A stretch of 64,000 nucleotides of DNA from Burkholderiales bacterium LSUCC0115 (GCA_009646425.1 WJBW01000001.1:330547-394546); one strand, 5' to 3'. Shown: positions 43,601 through 51,699, counted from the stretch's first letter. Numbers and translations: made by a program. The notes: generated by a model from the sequence alone, not told the origin.

Positions 43601-43855
43601 GGCCGGCACCGAGACCATCTGCTCGACGTCGTTCACGGTGGCCCCGGGAAATGGGATCAGCACATTGGCCATGGTCACATTGATCTGGGGCTCTTCTTCC
43701 TTTGGCGTCACCAGGACGGCAAACAGCCCCAGCAGCAGCAAGGCCAATGCGATCAACGGCGTGATGCGGTCGGTGAGAAATCGCTTGGCAATTCGACCGG
43801 ACAGCCCCAGGAGGGCAGCGGAATCAGACTGGGCGGAAGATTGGCTCGTTTTCAT
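40601..43855 (-). CDS. RND-superfamily efflux permease
   Basis: About 1084 residues from the ATG at 43855 (a TTG nine bases upstream is also in frame). It has the RND plan with PKEEEPQINVTMANVLIPFPGAT, FSIGILVDDAIVVVENIHRH in helix 4 and duplicated 12-helix architecture. It resembles the AcrB-like branch that has an EEEPQ motif after helix 1. The operon has DUF2892 and TolC genes but no membrane-fusion protein, although RND pumps normally need one. An A+T-rich operator/promoter lies directly before the start. Confidence 0.92.
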   Translation of the reverse strand: MKTSQSSAQSDSAALLGLSGRIAKRFLTDRITPLIALALLLLGLFAVLVTPKEEEPQINVTMANVLIPFPGATVNDVEQMVSVPAEQVLSQIHGVEHVMSVSQAGLSVITVQFEVGVPRTEALVRLYDVVNANQDWLPMGLGTLPPVVKPKGIDDVPIVAFTLTSSRTENQALHLEHWAHQIESDLKRVAGTREVRTIGAAGRTIRVQVDPRRMAARGFTLSEVYGVLSTANAGSPVGELLSGEQSVAVQTGPFIQNRADVENLVVGIRQAEPVYLRDLAQVTDGPEQLAQSVWSAQKTGYQAGVLQPAVTIAVTKKPGENAVVVAQKLLAQMDSLKANRLPKDISVSVSRNYGHTADQKAKQLIQKLLFATASVVALVYLALGRREALIVGAAVVLTLAATMFASWAYGFTINRVSLFALIFSIGILVDDAIVVVENIHRHRHLHPNKTLLELIPGAVDEVGGPTILATFTVIAALLPMAFVSGLMGPYMSPIPINASMGMLLSLAIAFVVTPWMSAKWMRFDSQAHGASGPDDHQVKGLSAKLLPLLQTIFKPFLDEQKGRFARWMLSFGVAAAIALSVLLPVTGLVVLKMLPFDNKSEFQVMVDMPEGTRIEKTQAVLRALSDRLMKDPNVTDVQLYAGTAAPINFNGLVRQYYFRQQPHLGDIQVNLLEKSDRKLQSHQIAAGLREDLVAIGKPFGANVKVVEVPPGPPVLAPIVAEIYGPTEQGRLALASQVREALQQTAHVVDIDDSLVAAGPKHFLVIDRRKVNLMGVSQATIVQTLRAGLSGFEASHLRDGSKYPVPVQIRLPELNQQSLKDLLSLTVRTSTREAVAIGQFVSVVDAQREQTRYRKDLLPMSFVTADVSGGSDSPLYGLFGSRAQVADLKGADGKPIDEYFISQPTDPYKGYAIKWDGEWQVTYETFRDMGAAYAVGLVLIYLLVVAHFGSYLMPLVIMAPIPLTIIGVMPGHALLGAQFTATSMIGMIALAGIIVRNSILLVDFIRLQTDAGMPFKQAVVLSAATRAQPIVLTALAAMLGALFILDDPIFNGLAISLLFGILVSTLLTLVVIPLLYFVLFKPKGA

Positions 43856-43863
43856 ATGAGCCA

Positions 43864-43886
43864 ATTATATTATATAAACTTATATA
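43864..43886 (-). promoter_or_regulatory. A+T-rich promoter/operator of the RND-DUF2892-TolC operon
   Basis: On the minus strand TATAAT (43869-43864) is a consensus -10 placed so that transcription would start about at the ATG. A near-perfect palindrome TATATAAG/TTTATATA (43886-43871) covers the spacer. ArsR-type sulfur regulators (BigR/SqrR) use similar A+T-rich dyads; that link is inference. Confidence 0.5.
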
Positions 43887-43890
43887 AAGT

Positions 43891-45366
43891 CTAGTCTTTC
43901 CAGTACTCGATCGAGAAAATCGCCAGGAAAGACATCATCTCCAAGCGCCCCAGAATCATGGCAATCGAGCAGACATTGGCCTGGAAGTCGCTGAAGCCGG
44001 CGTAATTACCAGCGGGCCCAATTTCGTTGAGACCGGGGCCCATGTTGTTCACACACGCCACGACCGCGCTAAAAGCCGTGTCGAGCGGCAGGTCCGTCAG
44101 CAACAGCACGAACGTAAAAAACAAGACCGTGCCACCGTAGACCAGCATGAATGCCAGGACACTAAAGATCGTCCCGTTTGAGACCACATCACCATTGACG
44201 GTGAGCGGATTAATCGCCCTGGGGTGAAGCATCCGGTGAATCTCTCGCCGCGTCTGCTTCATCAGAATCACCAGACGGGCCATCTTGATGCCGGCGCCAG
44301 TCGAACCGGCGCTGGTGGCCACACCGGACAGCAACAACATCAGAACGGGCGCGAAGACAGGCCACTGGTTGTAGTCAGTTGTGGAGTAGCCAGTGGTGGA
44401 GCTGATCGATACGGTATTGAAAGTGGCGTAGCGAAGTGCCTCGAGCGGATCCGTGTAGACCCCCCGAAACAGCAACAAGGCCGCAATCCCTGCGCTACAC
44501 AACAACATCAACACAATCGTGCCTCGCCACTCTGGATCGGTAAAAATCAGCAATGGCTCACGCTTGATGAGCGCGACGAAATACAACGCAAAACTGCCGC
44601 TGGCGATCAGCATGAAGACCACCGAGATCCATTCCAGCAAGGGTGAGTTAAAAAAACCAAAACTCGCATCGTGGTTGGACAGGCCACCAAGGCTCATGGT
44701 GGAAAACATATGCAGCCAGGCATCCTGGATGGGCATACCACCGGCCCAGTAGGCCAGCAGACAGACCAACGAGATCAGGCAGTAGACACCCCAGAGGCCC
44801 TTGGCTGTCTCGGCGATACGAGGCGTGAGTTTGGATTCTTTTAGTGGGCCCGTTGACTCAGCCCTGAAGATAGACCCTGCGCCGGCACTGACCAAGGGCA
44901 GGATGGCAACAGCCAGAATCAAGATGCCCATGCCGCCCAGCCACTGCATAAAGCAGCGCCAGAAGTTAATGGAGTAGGGCAATTGGTCCAGCCCCACGAA
45001 AACAGTAGCGCCTGTCGTGGTCAGCCCAGAGACAGCCTCAAAGTAAGCGAACGACCAGCTAATCGGGTGGCCGGTATCGCTAAAGTGGATGTAGAGCGGC
45101 ACTCCGGCCAAGGCCGGGATGATGGTCCAACAGAGCACCACCAATAAAATGCCATCACGTGGCTTGAGCTCGGGCATCGCTTGTTTGCCAATGGCCGGCA
45201 GCAGGCAGAGAAGTCCCGAGAGAAGTGTGAGTCCAAATGGCAGCCAGAAGTCGTGCTGCCCGCCATCCTTTCCGATCAGGGCGATGGCCTCCGGCACCAA
45301 GAGGGCGCCCGAGAAGACGAATAGAACCAGACCAAAAGTGGGCAGGATTCGAAGAAAGATATGCAT
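43891..45366 (-). CDS. trkH: Trk-type potassium uptake membrane protein TrkH
   Basis: 491 residues from the ATG at 45366. The four pore repeats are visible in part: FEAVSGLTTTGATVF, FSTMSLGGLSNHDAS, FNTVSISSTTGYSTTDYNQWP and ACVNNMGPGLNEIGPAGNYAG. Each central Gly forms the K+ filter. ILMKQTRREIHRMLHPRAI is the conserved cytoplasmic loop. It needs a TrkA partner that is not in this window. Confidence 0.93.
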   Translation of the reverse strand: MHIFLRILPTFGLVLFVFSGALLVPEAIALIGKDGGQHDFWLPFGLTLLSGLLCLLPAIGKQAMPELKPRDGILLVVLCWTIIPALAGVPLYIHFSDTGHPISWSFAYFEAVSGLTTTGATVFVGLDQLPYSINFWRCFMQWLGGMGILILAVAILPLVSAGAGSIFRAESTGPLKESKLTPRIAETAKGLWGVYCLISLVCLLAYWAGGMPIQDAWLHMFSTMSLGGLSNHDASFGFFNSPLLEWISVVFMLIASGSFALYFVALIKREPLLIFTDPEWRGTIVLMLLCSAGIAALLLFRGVYTDPLEALRYATFNTVSISSTTGYSTTDYNQWPVFAPVLMLLLSGVATSAGSTGAGIKMARLVILMKQTRREIHRMLHPRAINPLTVNGDVVSNGTIFSVLAFMLVYGGTVLFFTFVLLLTDLPLDTAFSAVVACVNNMGPGLNEIGPAGNYAGFSDFQANVCSIAMILGRLEMMSFLAIFSIEYWKD

Positions 45367-45510
45367 GTTGTTGCGTTGCAATATTGCTTCGGAAAACTAT
45401 ACGCCTAGTTCTTTTGGGCGTCACCTAACCCACCACCCTCGTTCTTAAGCCGCCCTTCAGATTCAAGTCCTAGAGTGATTGCCATGACAACCACTCCTCA
45501 AAGGACACCC

Positions 45511-45915
45511 ATGAAAAAGCTCGGAGCGCTCGTTCCGATAGCGCTGGTGCTCATCGTGCCGGCAGCCATCTGGGGCAGCTATGCCATGGCTGCAGACGCC
45601 TACCAGATGCAGCAGGCCTACGAGAAGCAGGCCGGTCAGACCGCCAACAGTCAGCGTGGACAGGTCTTCTTCACCAAGACGCATGGCGGGGACTGGTCCT
45701 GTGCCACATGCCACACCGCCAAGCCCACGGTAACTGGCAAACACACCATTACCGGACGCCCGATTGATCCCTTGGCGCCCAGCTTTAACAAAGAGCGATT
45801 CAGCAGCGAGCGTCAGACCGAGAAATGGTTTCGACGCAACTGCAAAGACGTCCTACAGCGGGAATGCACAGCCATCGAAAAGGCTGACGTCATTGCCTTT
45901 CTCAGAACCTTTTAA
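45511..45915 (+). CDS. Sphaeroides-heme-protein-like c-type cytochrome (DUF1924)
   Basis: 134 residues from the ATG at 45511, which has AAAGGA 5 bp upstream. A signal peptide (MKKLGALVPIALVLIVPAAI..AMA) precedes a one-haem domain with CATCH and the DUF1924/SHP segments GDWSCATCHT, TGRPIDPLAPSFNKERFS and WFRRNCKDVLQRECTAIEKADVI, where the paired Cys probably form a disulfide. SHP proteins are high-spin haem proteins that can bind oxygen or nitric oxide. It is the first gene of a five-gene redox/signalling operon. Confidence 0.88.
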   Translation: MKKLGALVPIALVLIVPAAIWGSYAMAADAYQMQQAYEKQAGQTANSQRGQVFFTKTHGGDWSCATCHTAKPTVTGKHTITGRPIDPLAPSFNKERFSSERQTEKWFRRNCKDVLQRECTAIEKADVIAFLRTF

Positions 45916-45929
45916 TGAGGACACACAAG

Positions 45930-46424
45930 ATGAAACCCCTCCTCAAAGCCCACCTCACCTCTCAATTCCTGGCCGCCACCCTGGTGTCTCTCGGGCTCTC
46001 CTCCTCCCTCGCATGGGCAGACGGTGATCTGAAGCGCATGCCAGCAGGTGCTCCCAAGGCCTTTCAGTCTGAGTGCGCCAGCTGCCACACCGCCTACTCT
46101 CCCAAGCTGCTGCCCGCCGCCTCTTGGGGTCGCATCATGGACAAACTCGACAAACACTATGGGCTGAACGCCACTCTATCGGCCGAGGAAACCGCCGACA
46201 TCAAGCGCTGGCTCATGGACAACGCCGCCACCAAGTCCAAGCGACTCGAGGAGCCTCCGCAAGACCGCATTACCGAGGCAGCCTGGTTCAAGAAGGAACA
46301 CCGACGCATCTCACAGACCACCTGGGCCAATCCCGCCGTCAAGAGCCCCTCTAACTGTGCAGCCTGTCACACCCAAGCCGACAAAGGACGATTCGATGAT
46401 GACAACCTTCGCATCCCGCGCTAA
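45930..46424 (+). CDS. Diheme cytochrome c (DHC-like)
   Basis: 164 residues, signal peptide ending AWA, haem sites CASCH near residue 50 and CAACH near 145. Segments AWFKKEHRRIS and LSAEETADIKRWLMDNAA match the diheme cytochrome that pairs with SHP in phototrophic and other proteobacteria. It is periplasmic and likely passes electrons between the b-type cytochrome and the SHP-like protein. It follows the SHP gene by 14 bp and overlaps the b561 gene by 29 bp. Confidence 0.88.
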   Translation: MKPLLKAHLTSQFLAATLVSLGLSSSLAWADGDLKRMPAGAPKAFQSECASCHTAYSPKLLPAASWGRIMDKLDKHYGLNATLSAEETADIKRWLMDNAATKSKRLEEPPQDRITEAAWFKKEHRRISQTTWANPAVKSPSNCAACHTQADKGRFDDDNLRIPR

Positions 46425-47037
46425 AAAAACCTTAATCTGGGACCTGCCCACTCGCGTGGGCCACTGGCTGCTGGTCACCTGCGTGGCTGGCGCCTGGCTC
46501 ACCAGCGAGAGTGAGCGACTGGCTGTCTTGCATGCGGCCTTTGGCCACACGATTGCAATGGTCATCGGCTTTCGGCTGATCTGGGGCTTTGTGGGCACCC
46601 GCTATGCAAGGTGGCAAGACTTCTTTCCCACCACCTCCCGAGTCAAGCACTACCTTTTGTCGATCCTGCGGGCCAAGCCCGAGCACCACACGGGCCACAA
46701 CCCGTTGGGGGCGGTCGGCATTCTGCTCATGATTGGATTGCTCAGTACCACTGTGCTCACCGGTGTCATGAGCCAGCTTGAAGTCGGACCACACTGGCTC
46801 TCGGATATTCACGAGGCCAGCGCAGAAGGCCTTCTGGTGGTCATTGGCATCCATGTGGCGGGCGTTCTGGTCAGTTCTATACTCCACAGAGAAAACCTGA
46901 TCAAAAGCATGATGACCGGCACTAAAAACGAACCTCAGTCACTCGCCATCGAGCGGCCCTATCAATGGCTGGGCTATGTTCTGGTCATGGCGGCAGCTGG
47001 TTGCTTCGTCTATCTCCTGCGCCACCCGATTGCATGA
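46396..47037 (+). CDS. Cytochrome b561-type membrane protein
   Basis: 213 residues from ATG 46396 (AAAGGA 7 bp upstream). Four or more membrane helices with haem His residues in LPTRVGHWLLVTC, HAAFGHTIAM, SDIHEASAEGLLVVIGIHVAG. The family feeds quinol electrons to periplasmic cytochromes. Its TGA overlaps the response-regulator ATG (ATGA), tying electron transfer and signalling in one transcript. Confidence 0.9.
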   Translation: MMTTFASRAKKTLIWDLPTRVGHWLLVTCVAGAWLTSESERLAVLHAAFGHTIAMVIGFRLIWGFVGTRYARWQDFFPTTSRVKHYLLSILRAKPEHHTGHNPLGAVGILLMIGLLSTTVLTGVMSQLEVGPHWLSDIHEASAEGLLVVIGIHVAGVLVSSILHRENLIKSMMTGTKNEPQSLAIERPYQWLGYVLVMAAAGCFVYLLRHPIA

Positions 47038-47699
47038 GAGTTCTGCTCGTCGAAGACGACCAACCGCTGGGTCGCGGCCTGAAGAAAGGGTTGGAACAAA
47101 ATGGCTTTGCGGTGGATTGGGTCCAAGACGGGCAGGCTGGTTTACGCGAGGGCGCCCAGACGCAGTACGGCGCCATCGTGCTGGATCTTGGGCTCCCCCA
47201 GGCCACTGGAATGACTGTTCTATCGGGTCTTCGGGCCCAGGGTGTCGATACACCCGTGCTCATCCTGACGGCCCACGACCACCTGGACTCGCGCGTCCAG
47301 GGGTTGGACCTGGGTGCAGACGACTACATGGTCAAGCCCATCGACATTCGCGAACTGTCGGCCAGGCTTCGAGCAGCCATCAGAAGGGGCCAAGGGCTGG
47401 CCCACTCGGCTTTTAGCATTGGCCAATTGACGATTGATCCCGCCAAACGAGAGGCGACCTGGGATGGTCAGGGGCTGGACTTAACACCCAGAGAGTTTGA
47501 TGTGCTGCACGTGCTGGCCCTGGGTAAGGGCAGAGTCCTAACCAGAGGACAGATCGAACAGCAGATGACATCCTGGGGCCAGACCATCGAGAGCAATGCG
47601 GTCGAGGTTCACATTCATCACCTGCGCAAGAAAATGCCAGACCTCCCACTAAAGACGATTCGTGGCGTTGGCTATCAACTACTGGACAATCATGCGTAG
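47034..47699 (+). CDS. OmpR/PhoB-family response regulator (TctD/QseB-like)
   Basis: 221 residues from the ATG at 47034. Receiver: acidic pair in LLVEDDQPLGRGL, phospho-acceptor Asp51 in VLDLGLPQATG, Thr in LILTAHD and Lys in DDYMVKPIDIREL. C-terminal winged helix with LTPREFDVLHVLAL and VEVHIHHLRKKM..IRGVGYQL. A DNA-binding regulator whose targets are not shown; it overlaps the kinase gene by 8 bp. Confidence 0.94.
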   Translation: MRVLLVEDDQPLGRGLKKGLEQNGFAVDWVQDGQAGLREGAQTQYGAIVLDLGLPQATGMTVLSGLRAQGVDTPVLILTAHDHLDSRVQGLDLGADDYMVKPIDIRELSARLRAAIRRGQGLAHSAFSIGQLTIDPAKREATWDGQGLDLTPREFDVLHVLALGKGRVLTRGQIEQQMTSWGQTIESNAVEVHIHHLRKKMPDLPLKTIRGVGYQLLDNHA

Positions 47700-48762
47700 A
47701 TTCAGCATCGAGCGCCGAATTCTGGCGGTCTCCCTGGTCACACTGCTCCTGATATGGGTCGGTGGAATGGGATTCTTGTACTTCGAGCTGACGCATGAAA
47801 TCGACGAGCTCGCACCGCACCTATTCCCTGGCCAAGATGCCTTGGAGCACACCGAAGAGCTGCGGGAGGCCTTGGCCACCACCCTCTTCTACCCACTAAT
47901 CGCCGGCCTGCCTTTGCTGGGCGGTGCGCTCTTGCTGGTGATTTACACCGGCTTTCGGCCGATCCGGCAGCTCAAACAGACCATCGAGAGCCAAGACCCC
48001 TCTGCTCTCAAGCCCCTGCCCACCGATCAACTACCCACCGAGTTGATGCCCATGGTGAGCGCGCTCAACCAGCTCTTTGCTCGAACCTCAGACCTGGTGG
48101 CAAGGGAGAAAAGGCTGACCGCTGATGCAGCACATGAGCTTCGCACACCCTTGGCGACCATCCAGGCAAATGCCCAGAGCTTGCAGACCATTATCACACC
48201 GGGTTCCGAACACGCAGACCTGTTGGCCGACATGCTGGCGGGCTGTGAGCGGGCCAAGCGGGCGATTGATCAGATGCTGGAACTCGCCCGACTCGAACAC
48301 GACCTGCAGGCAGACGACATCCAAAGCATCAATCTGGCTGAGTTGGTCCGACAGGAAGTCGCGCTCCTCTTGCCAATGGCTCAGCAGAAGCAGCTTGAGG
48401 TGGAACTGGAGGCACCAGACGTGCTGACGATTACAAATCGAGAGGCCATTCTCAAGACCGCCCTCACGAATCTACTCTCCAATGCCATCAAGTTCTCCCC
48501 TGTGTCAGGTCGGGTCCAGGTCTCGATCAACCAAACGGCATCCATCGCCATTGTTCGGATCGAAGACAGTGGTGCAGGCCTCACACCCGATCAAATCCAA
48601 CGGCTGGGCGAAAGGTTTTTCCGAGTAGACTCCAACAAACCGGGCACAGGTTTGGGCTGGTCGATAGTTCGTCAGTGCGTTGAACTCATGCACGGTCGGA
48701 TCAAGGCCAAGCCAAGCGCCGCTCTCGGAGGGCTACTGGTAGAGTTGGAGCTCCCGACCTAA
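47692..48762 (+). CDS. Sensor histidine kinase (TctE/QseC-like)
   Basis: 356 residues. Two membrane helices (about 10-32 and 66-85) flank a short periplasmic region of about 35 residues. Then come a HAMP-like stretch, H box DAAHELRTPLATIQA (His148), N box NLLSNAIKFSP, and G boxes EDSGAGLTPDQ and GTGLGWSIV. The short sensor loop suggests it senses through a partner, maybe the cytochromes encoded upstream. It pairs with the overlapping response regulator. Confidence 0.93.
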   Translation: MRRFSIERRILAVSLVTLLLIWVGGMGFLYFELTHEIDELAPHLFPGQDALEHTEELREALATTLFYPLIAGLPLLGGALLLVIYTGFRPIRQLKQTIESQDPSALKPLPTDQLPTELMPMVSALNQLFARTSDLVAREKRLTADAAHELRTPLATIQANAQSLQTIITPGSEHADLLADMLAGCERAKRAIDQMLELARLEHDLQADDIQSINLAELVRQEVALLLPMAQQKQLEVELEAPDVLTITNREAILKTALTNLLSNAIKFSPVSGRVQVSINQTASIAIVRIEDSGAGLTPDQIQRLGERFFRVDSNKPGTGLGWSIVRQCVELMHGRIKAKPSAALGGLLVELELPT

Positions 48763-48779
48763 CGGAGTTGCCTGGTCTC

Positions 48780-49688
48780 ATGCACGGCCTTCATCACCAC
48801 GGACCACTCGACAGCGAAATCGGCCACCAGCGGCAGCACCACATTGGTGTCCGAAGCCTGGGCGTCGCGATTGCACTGACCGGCGGATTCGCTGTGGTGG
48901 AACTGCTGACCGGTCTATGGTCGGGATCTCTGGCCCTGGTCTCTGATGCGGGACACATGGCCACCGACGCAACTGCGTTGCTTATTGCCTTGTTTGCTCA
49001 AATTCTGGCGCGTCGACCAGCCACGGAGGCTTTCTCGTATGGATATGGTCGCATCGAGGCCCTGGCCGCACTCATCAACGGCTTGGTGCTGCTAGCACTG
49101 ACCGTTTGGATCGTTGTCGAGGCGATTGATCGGTTCACCGCACCTCATGCCATTCAGAGCACAGCACTCATGGCTGTGGCTGCCTTTGGTCTAGTCGTAA
49201 ACCTCGCAGTCGCCTGGGCCCTATCCAGAGACCGACACGACTTGAACACCAAAGCAGCTCTGGCCCACGTCATGGGGGATTTGCTCGGATCTCTAGCAGC
49301 ACTGGGCTCTGGAGTCGCCCTGTACCTCGGTGCGCCCAACTGGGTCGACCCAGCGCTTTCGCTTCTGATCTGCCTGCTGATCTTCCGATCAGCCTGGGCG
49401 GTGAGTCGAACCTCTTTCAACATTCTGATGGAGCGCGTGCCTGAGGGCTTAGATGCCACCCATGTTTTCGCGATCATGAGCGCAGTACCTGATGTCCATC
49501 ACGTTCACAACCTGCACATATGGGAACTCGCGCCCGGACAGGTAGCCCTGACAGCGCACCTTCAAGTGAGTCGGCTTGAGAAGTGGCCCGAGACCATGGA
49601 GAGGCTCTTGGCCTGTCTTCACCAACAAGGCATTGACCACGTCACCTTGCAGCCAGAGCCTCTAGAGGGCTCTGCCCATCTGAAATAA
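48780..49688 (+). CDS. Cation diffusion facilitator (CDF) transporter
   Basis: 302 residues from ATG 48780; TTG 48768 is an alternative with GGAG just before it. His-rich N terminus (MHGLHHHG), six helices with metal-site residues in SDAGHMATDATALL and HVMGDLLGSLAAL (the HD..D pairs), and a C-terminal ferredoxin-like domain ending with HVTLQPEP. Of the Zn/Co/Cd ZitB-CzcD type. It exports divalent metal from the cytoplasm by proton exchange. It follows the kinase gene by 17 bp, so it may be under the same promoter. Confidence 0.92.
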   Translation: MHGLHHHGPLDSEIGHQRQHHIGVRSLGVAIALTGGFAVVELLTGLWSGSLALVSDAGHMATDATALLIALFAQILARRPATEAFSYGYGRIEALAALINGLVLLALTVWIVVEAIDRFTAPHAIQSTALMAVAAFGLVVNLAVAWALSRDRHDLNTKAALAHVMGDLLGSLAALGSGVALYLGAPNWVDPALSLLICLLIFRSAWAVSRTSFNILMERVPEGLDATHVFAIMSAVPDVHHVHNLHIWELAPGQVALTAHLQVSRLEKWPETMERLLACLHQQGIDHVTLQPEPLEGSAHLK

Positions 49689-49712
49689 AAAAGGCCCCTC
49701 CGAAGAGGGGCC
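49687..49712 (-). terminator. Rho-independent terminator of the cytochrome c peroxidase gene
   Basis: Minus strand: GGCCCCTC-TTCG-GAGGGGCC, a perfect 8-bp stem with a stable UUCG tetraloop, followed by TTTTTT. The tract overlaps the stop of the convergent CDF gene, and the stem may also stop transcription from that side. Confidence 0.9.
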
Positions 49713-49739
49713 AAAGCATCCAACACCCTATCCCTAGCG

Positions 49740-50750
49740 TTACTTGCTAAAGGGTGTCGGACGAGGTGTCTTGTCGCTCGAAGGCGGCAGGATCGGCAGA
49801 CGGAAGAGCGGCTGATCACCTGTCAGAGTCTTCAAGAAGGCCACAATCTTTGTGTTCTCGTCCTTGGTGAAGTTCTTGCCCAACTGTAGGCGACCCATGA
49901 CATCCACAGCCTCGGACAAGGTATTCGCAGCCCCGTCGTGGAAATACGGATAGGTCAACTCCACGTTACGCAGCGTTGGCACCTTGAAGTTAAAGCGGTC
50001 GACTTCTTGACCGGTCACTGCAGAACGTCCTTCTGCACCGCCCTTGGTCTTGTATGGCGCAACCACACCCATCTTCTGGAAGGAGTTGCCACCCAATGCA
50101 GGGCCGTTGTGACAGGCCACACAGCCACTATCTTGAAAGAGTTTTAGGCCAGCCAGCTCTTTGGGGGTCATGGCCTCCTTGTTGCCCAACAGCCACTGGT
50201 CAAAGCGGGAATTGGGCGTGACCAAGGTCTTTTCAAACTCGGCAATGGCCTCCGTCACCTGATCAATGGTGATCTTGTCCTTGCCGAAGACCGTCTTGAA
50301 CTCCCGGGCGTAAGCCGGAATCGACTCAATTACACCAATGGCCAAGGTGTGGGTGAAGGCCATCTCACCGGGATTGGCAATCGGGCCGCCGGCCTGCTCT
50401 TTGAGGTCAGCTGCGCGTCCGTCCCAGAACTGGGCCAGGTTCATGCTGGAGTTCAAGACCGTTGGCGAGTTGATGGGGCCCTGCTGCCACTTGTCACCGA
50501 TGGAGGTGGGTAGGTTATCGGACCCTCCCATGGACAGGTTGTGACAGGAGTTACAGGATATGAAGCCAGACTTGGACAGACGCGGATCAAAATAAAGTTT
50601 CTTGCCCAGCTCAGACTTGCCCAGGTTTACATTGGCCGCGGGCTTGACGATCTGGAACAGACCGCCTTCGGTGTTCTGTGCAGAGGCCGATCCTGCTGCA
50701 AGGGCAGCCGACATCACGCCGACTGAAACGAGTTGATGAAGTGTCTTCAC
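49740..50750 (-). CDS. Diheme cytochrome c peroxidase (CcpA/MauG family)
   Basis: 336 residues, signal peptide ending SASA, N-terminal haem CNSCH at 66-70 (low-potential haem), C-terminal haem CVACH near 209. Conserved NSPTVLNSSMNLAQFWDGRAADLKEQ and VPTLRNVELTYPYFHDGA pieces. It reduces hydrogen peroxide in the periplasm with electrons from small cytochromes. Upstream sits an FNR-type box, in keeping with induction when oxygen is low. Confidence 0.94.
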   Translation of the reverse strand: MKTLHQLVSVGVMSAALAAGSASAQNTEGGLFQIVKPAANVNLGKSELGKKLYFDPRLSKSGFISCNSCHNLSMGGSDNLPTSIGDKWQQGPINSPTVLNSSMNLAQFWDGRAADLKEQAGGPIANPGEMAFTHTLAIGVIESIPAYAREFKTVFGKDKITIDQVTEAIAEFEKTLVTPNSRFDQWLLGNKEAMTPKELAGLKLFQDSGCVACHNGPALGGNSFQKMGVVAPYKTKGGAEGRSAVTGQEVDRFNFKVPTLRNVELTYPYFHDGAANTLSEAVDVMGRLQLGKNFTKDENTKIVAFLKTLTGDQPLFRLPILPPSSDKTPRPTPFSK

Positions 50751-50812
50751 TTCCTTCTCCCTGTGGTGGTTACATTCACACCAATAGTCTGAGTGCCCCC
50801 AACCGATGGGTA

Positions 50813-50826
50813 TTGACCAAAGTCAA
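50813..50826. promoter_or_regulatory. FNR/CRP-type binding site upstream of the peroxidase gene
   Basis: TTGAC-CAAA-GTCAA is a perfect dyad with the FNR layout (consensus TTGAT-N4-ATCAA). It is centred about 69 bp before the peroxidase start, leaving room for a class II promoter (-41.5) with a 28-nt leader. A Crp/Fnr gene with an E..SR recognition helix is divergently encoded next to it. Confidence 0.7.
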
Positions 50827-50982
50827 GCCAAACCCTCCCCTCACAAGATTCTTTGACCTGCCTCAAAGCCACATGCGCGCCTCGGTCCAGACGAGAGAGT
50901 CGTGCCCCATCTGCGTTACCCCTAGGGTCAAAATGGTGATTTAACCGGTGACCCGCTGGTGCAGCATGCATAATCAAACGGC

Positions 50983-51699
50983 ATGAAAACCATCCAGATC
51001 AAAGCCGCCTGGAACGGCCACAGCGACTGCCTAAGCTGCGGGATTCGCCAGTCGGCCCTCTTCTCTGACATCCCAGAGGATCAGTTTGCAGACTTCCATC
51101 GTCAGGTCGACGACTTAGAGTTCCCCAAAGATGCGGCGATCTTTCATCAAGGTGACTCCGCTGAATACGTCTTCACCCTGCGGACCGGCCTGATCAAGAT
51201 CGTCCTGCTCGCGCCAAACGGAGAGGAGCGCACCCTGAGGGTCATCCAGCCTGGTGCCCTCGCTGGTCTGGATGCCATCACAACTGGCCGCTATGGTCAC
51301 ACCGCAGTGGCCCTGGGCGCCGTCAAGGTCTGCCGACTGCCCATCTCTCTCATCAAGGACCTAGATGCCAAGCTACCGGCCTTGCACAAGAGGCTCATGG
51401 AGAAGTGGACTGAGGCTCTGCATGAGTCCGAGAGCTGGTTTGCGGAGCTCAATACCGGAACCGCAGAGCAGCGCCTGGCGCGCTTTCTGATCAAACTCTC
51501 CCAGCAAGACGGTGGGGTTACCACGGCTCACCTCTTCCGGCGGGATGAAATGGGCTCCATGCTGGGTGTCACCCTGGAGACCATCAGCAGGCGCCTATCC
51601 ACGCTGAAAAAAGACGGGGTTATTCAGATGGCCACCAGCCAGAGCCCGACTGTGACCATCACCAACATGGCGGCCCTGAAAAAAATGGCTGGAGATTAA
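50983..51699 (+). CDS. Crp/Fnr-family regulator with N-terminal CxxC
   Basis: 238 residues. The N terminus has DCLSCGIRQSALFSDI, a CxxC at residues 16 and 19, but no third Cys at the FNR position, so a classical [4Fe-4S] FNR site is incomplete; another Cys occurs in KVCRLP. A cyclic-nucleotide-type beta-roll is followed by a helix-turn-helix with VTLETISRRLSTLKKDG. Its Glu, Ser and Arg match FNR and predict TTGA half-site recognition. It is divergent from the peroxidase gene, with a TTGAC..GTCAA site between. Confidence 0.9.
   Translation: MKTIQIKAAWNGHSDCLSCGIRQSALFSDIPEDQFADFHRQVDDLEFPKDAAIFHQGDSAEYVFTLRTGLIKIVLLAPNGEERTLRVIQPGALAGLDAITTGRYGHTAVALGAVKVCRLPISLIKDLDAKLPALHKRLMEKWTEALHESESWFAELNTGTAEQRLARFLIKLSQQDGGVTTAHLFRRDEMGSMLGVTLETISRRLSTLKKDGVIQMATSQSPTVTITNMAALKKMAGD

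Noticed and set aside
43865-43890. Separate small gene or terminator between trkH and the RND gene
   Set aside because: Only 26 bp, A+T palindrome with a -10 box; fits promoter/operator better.
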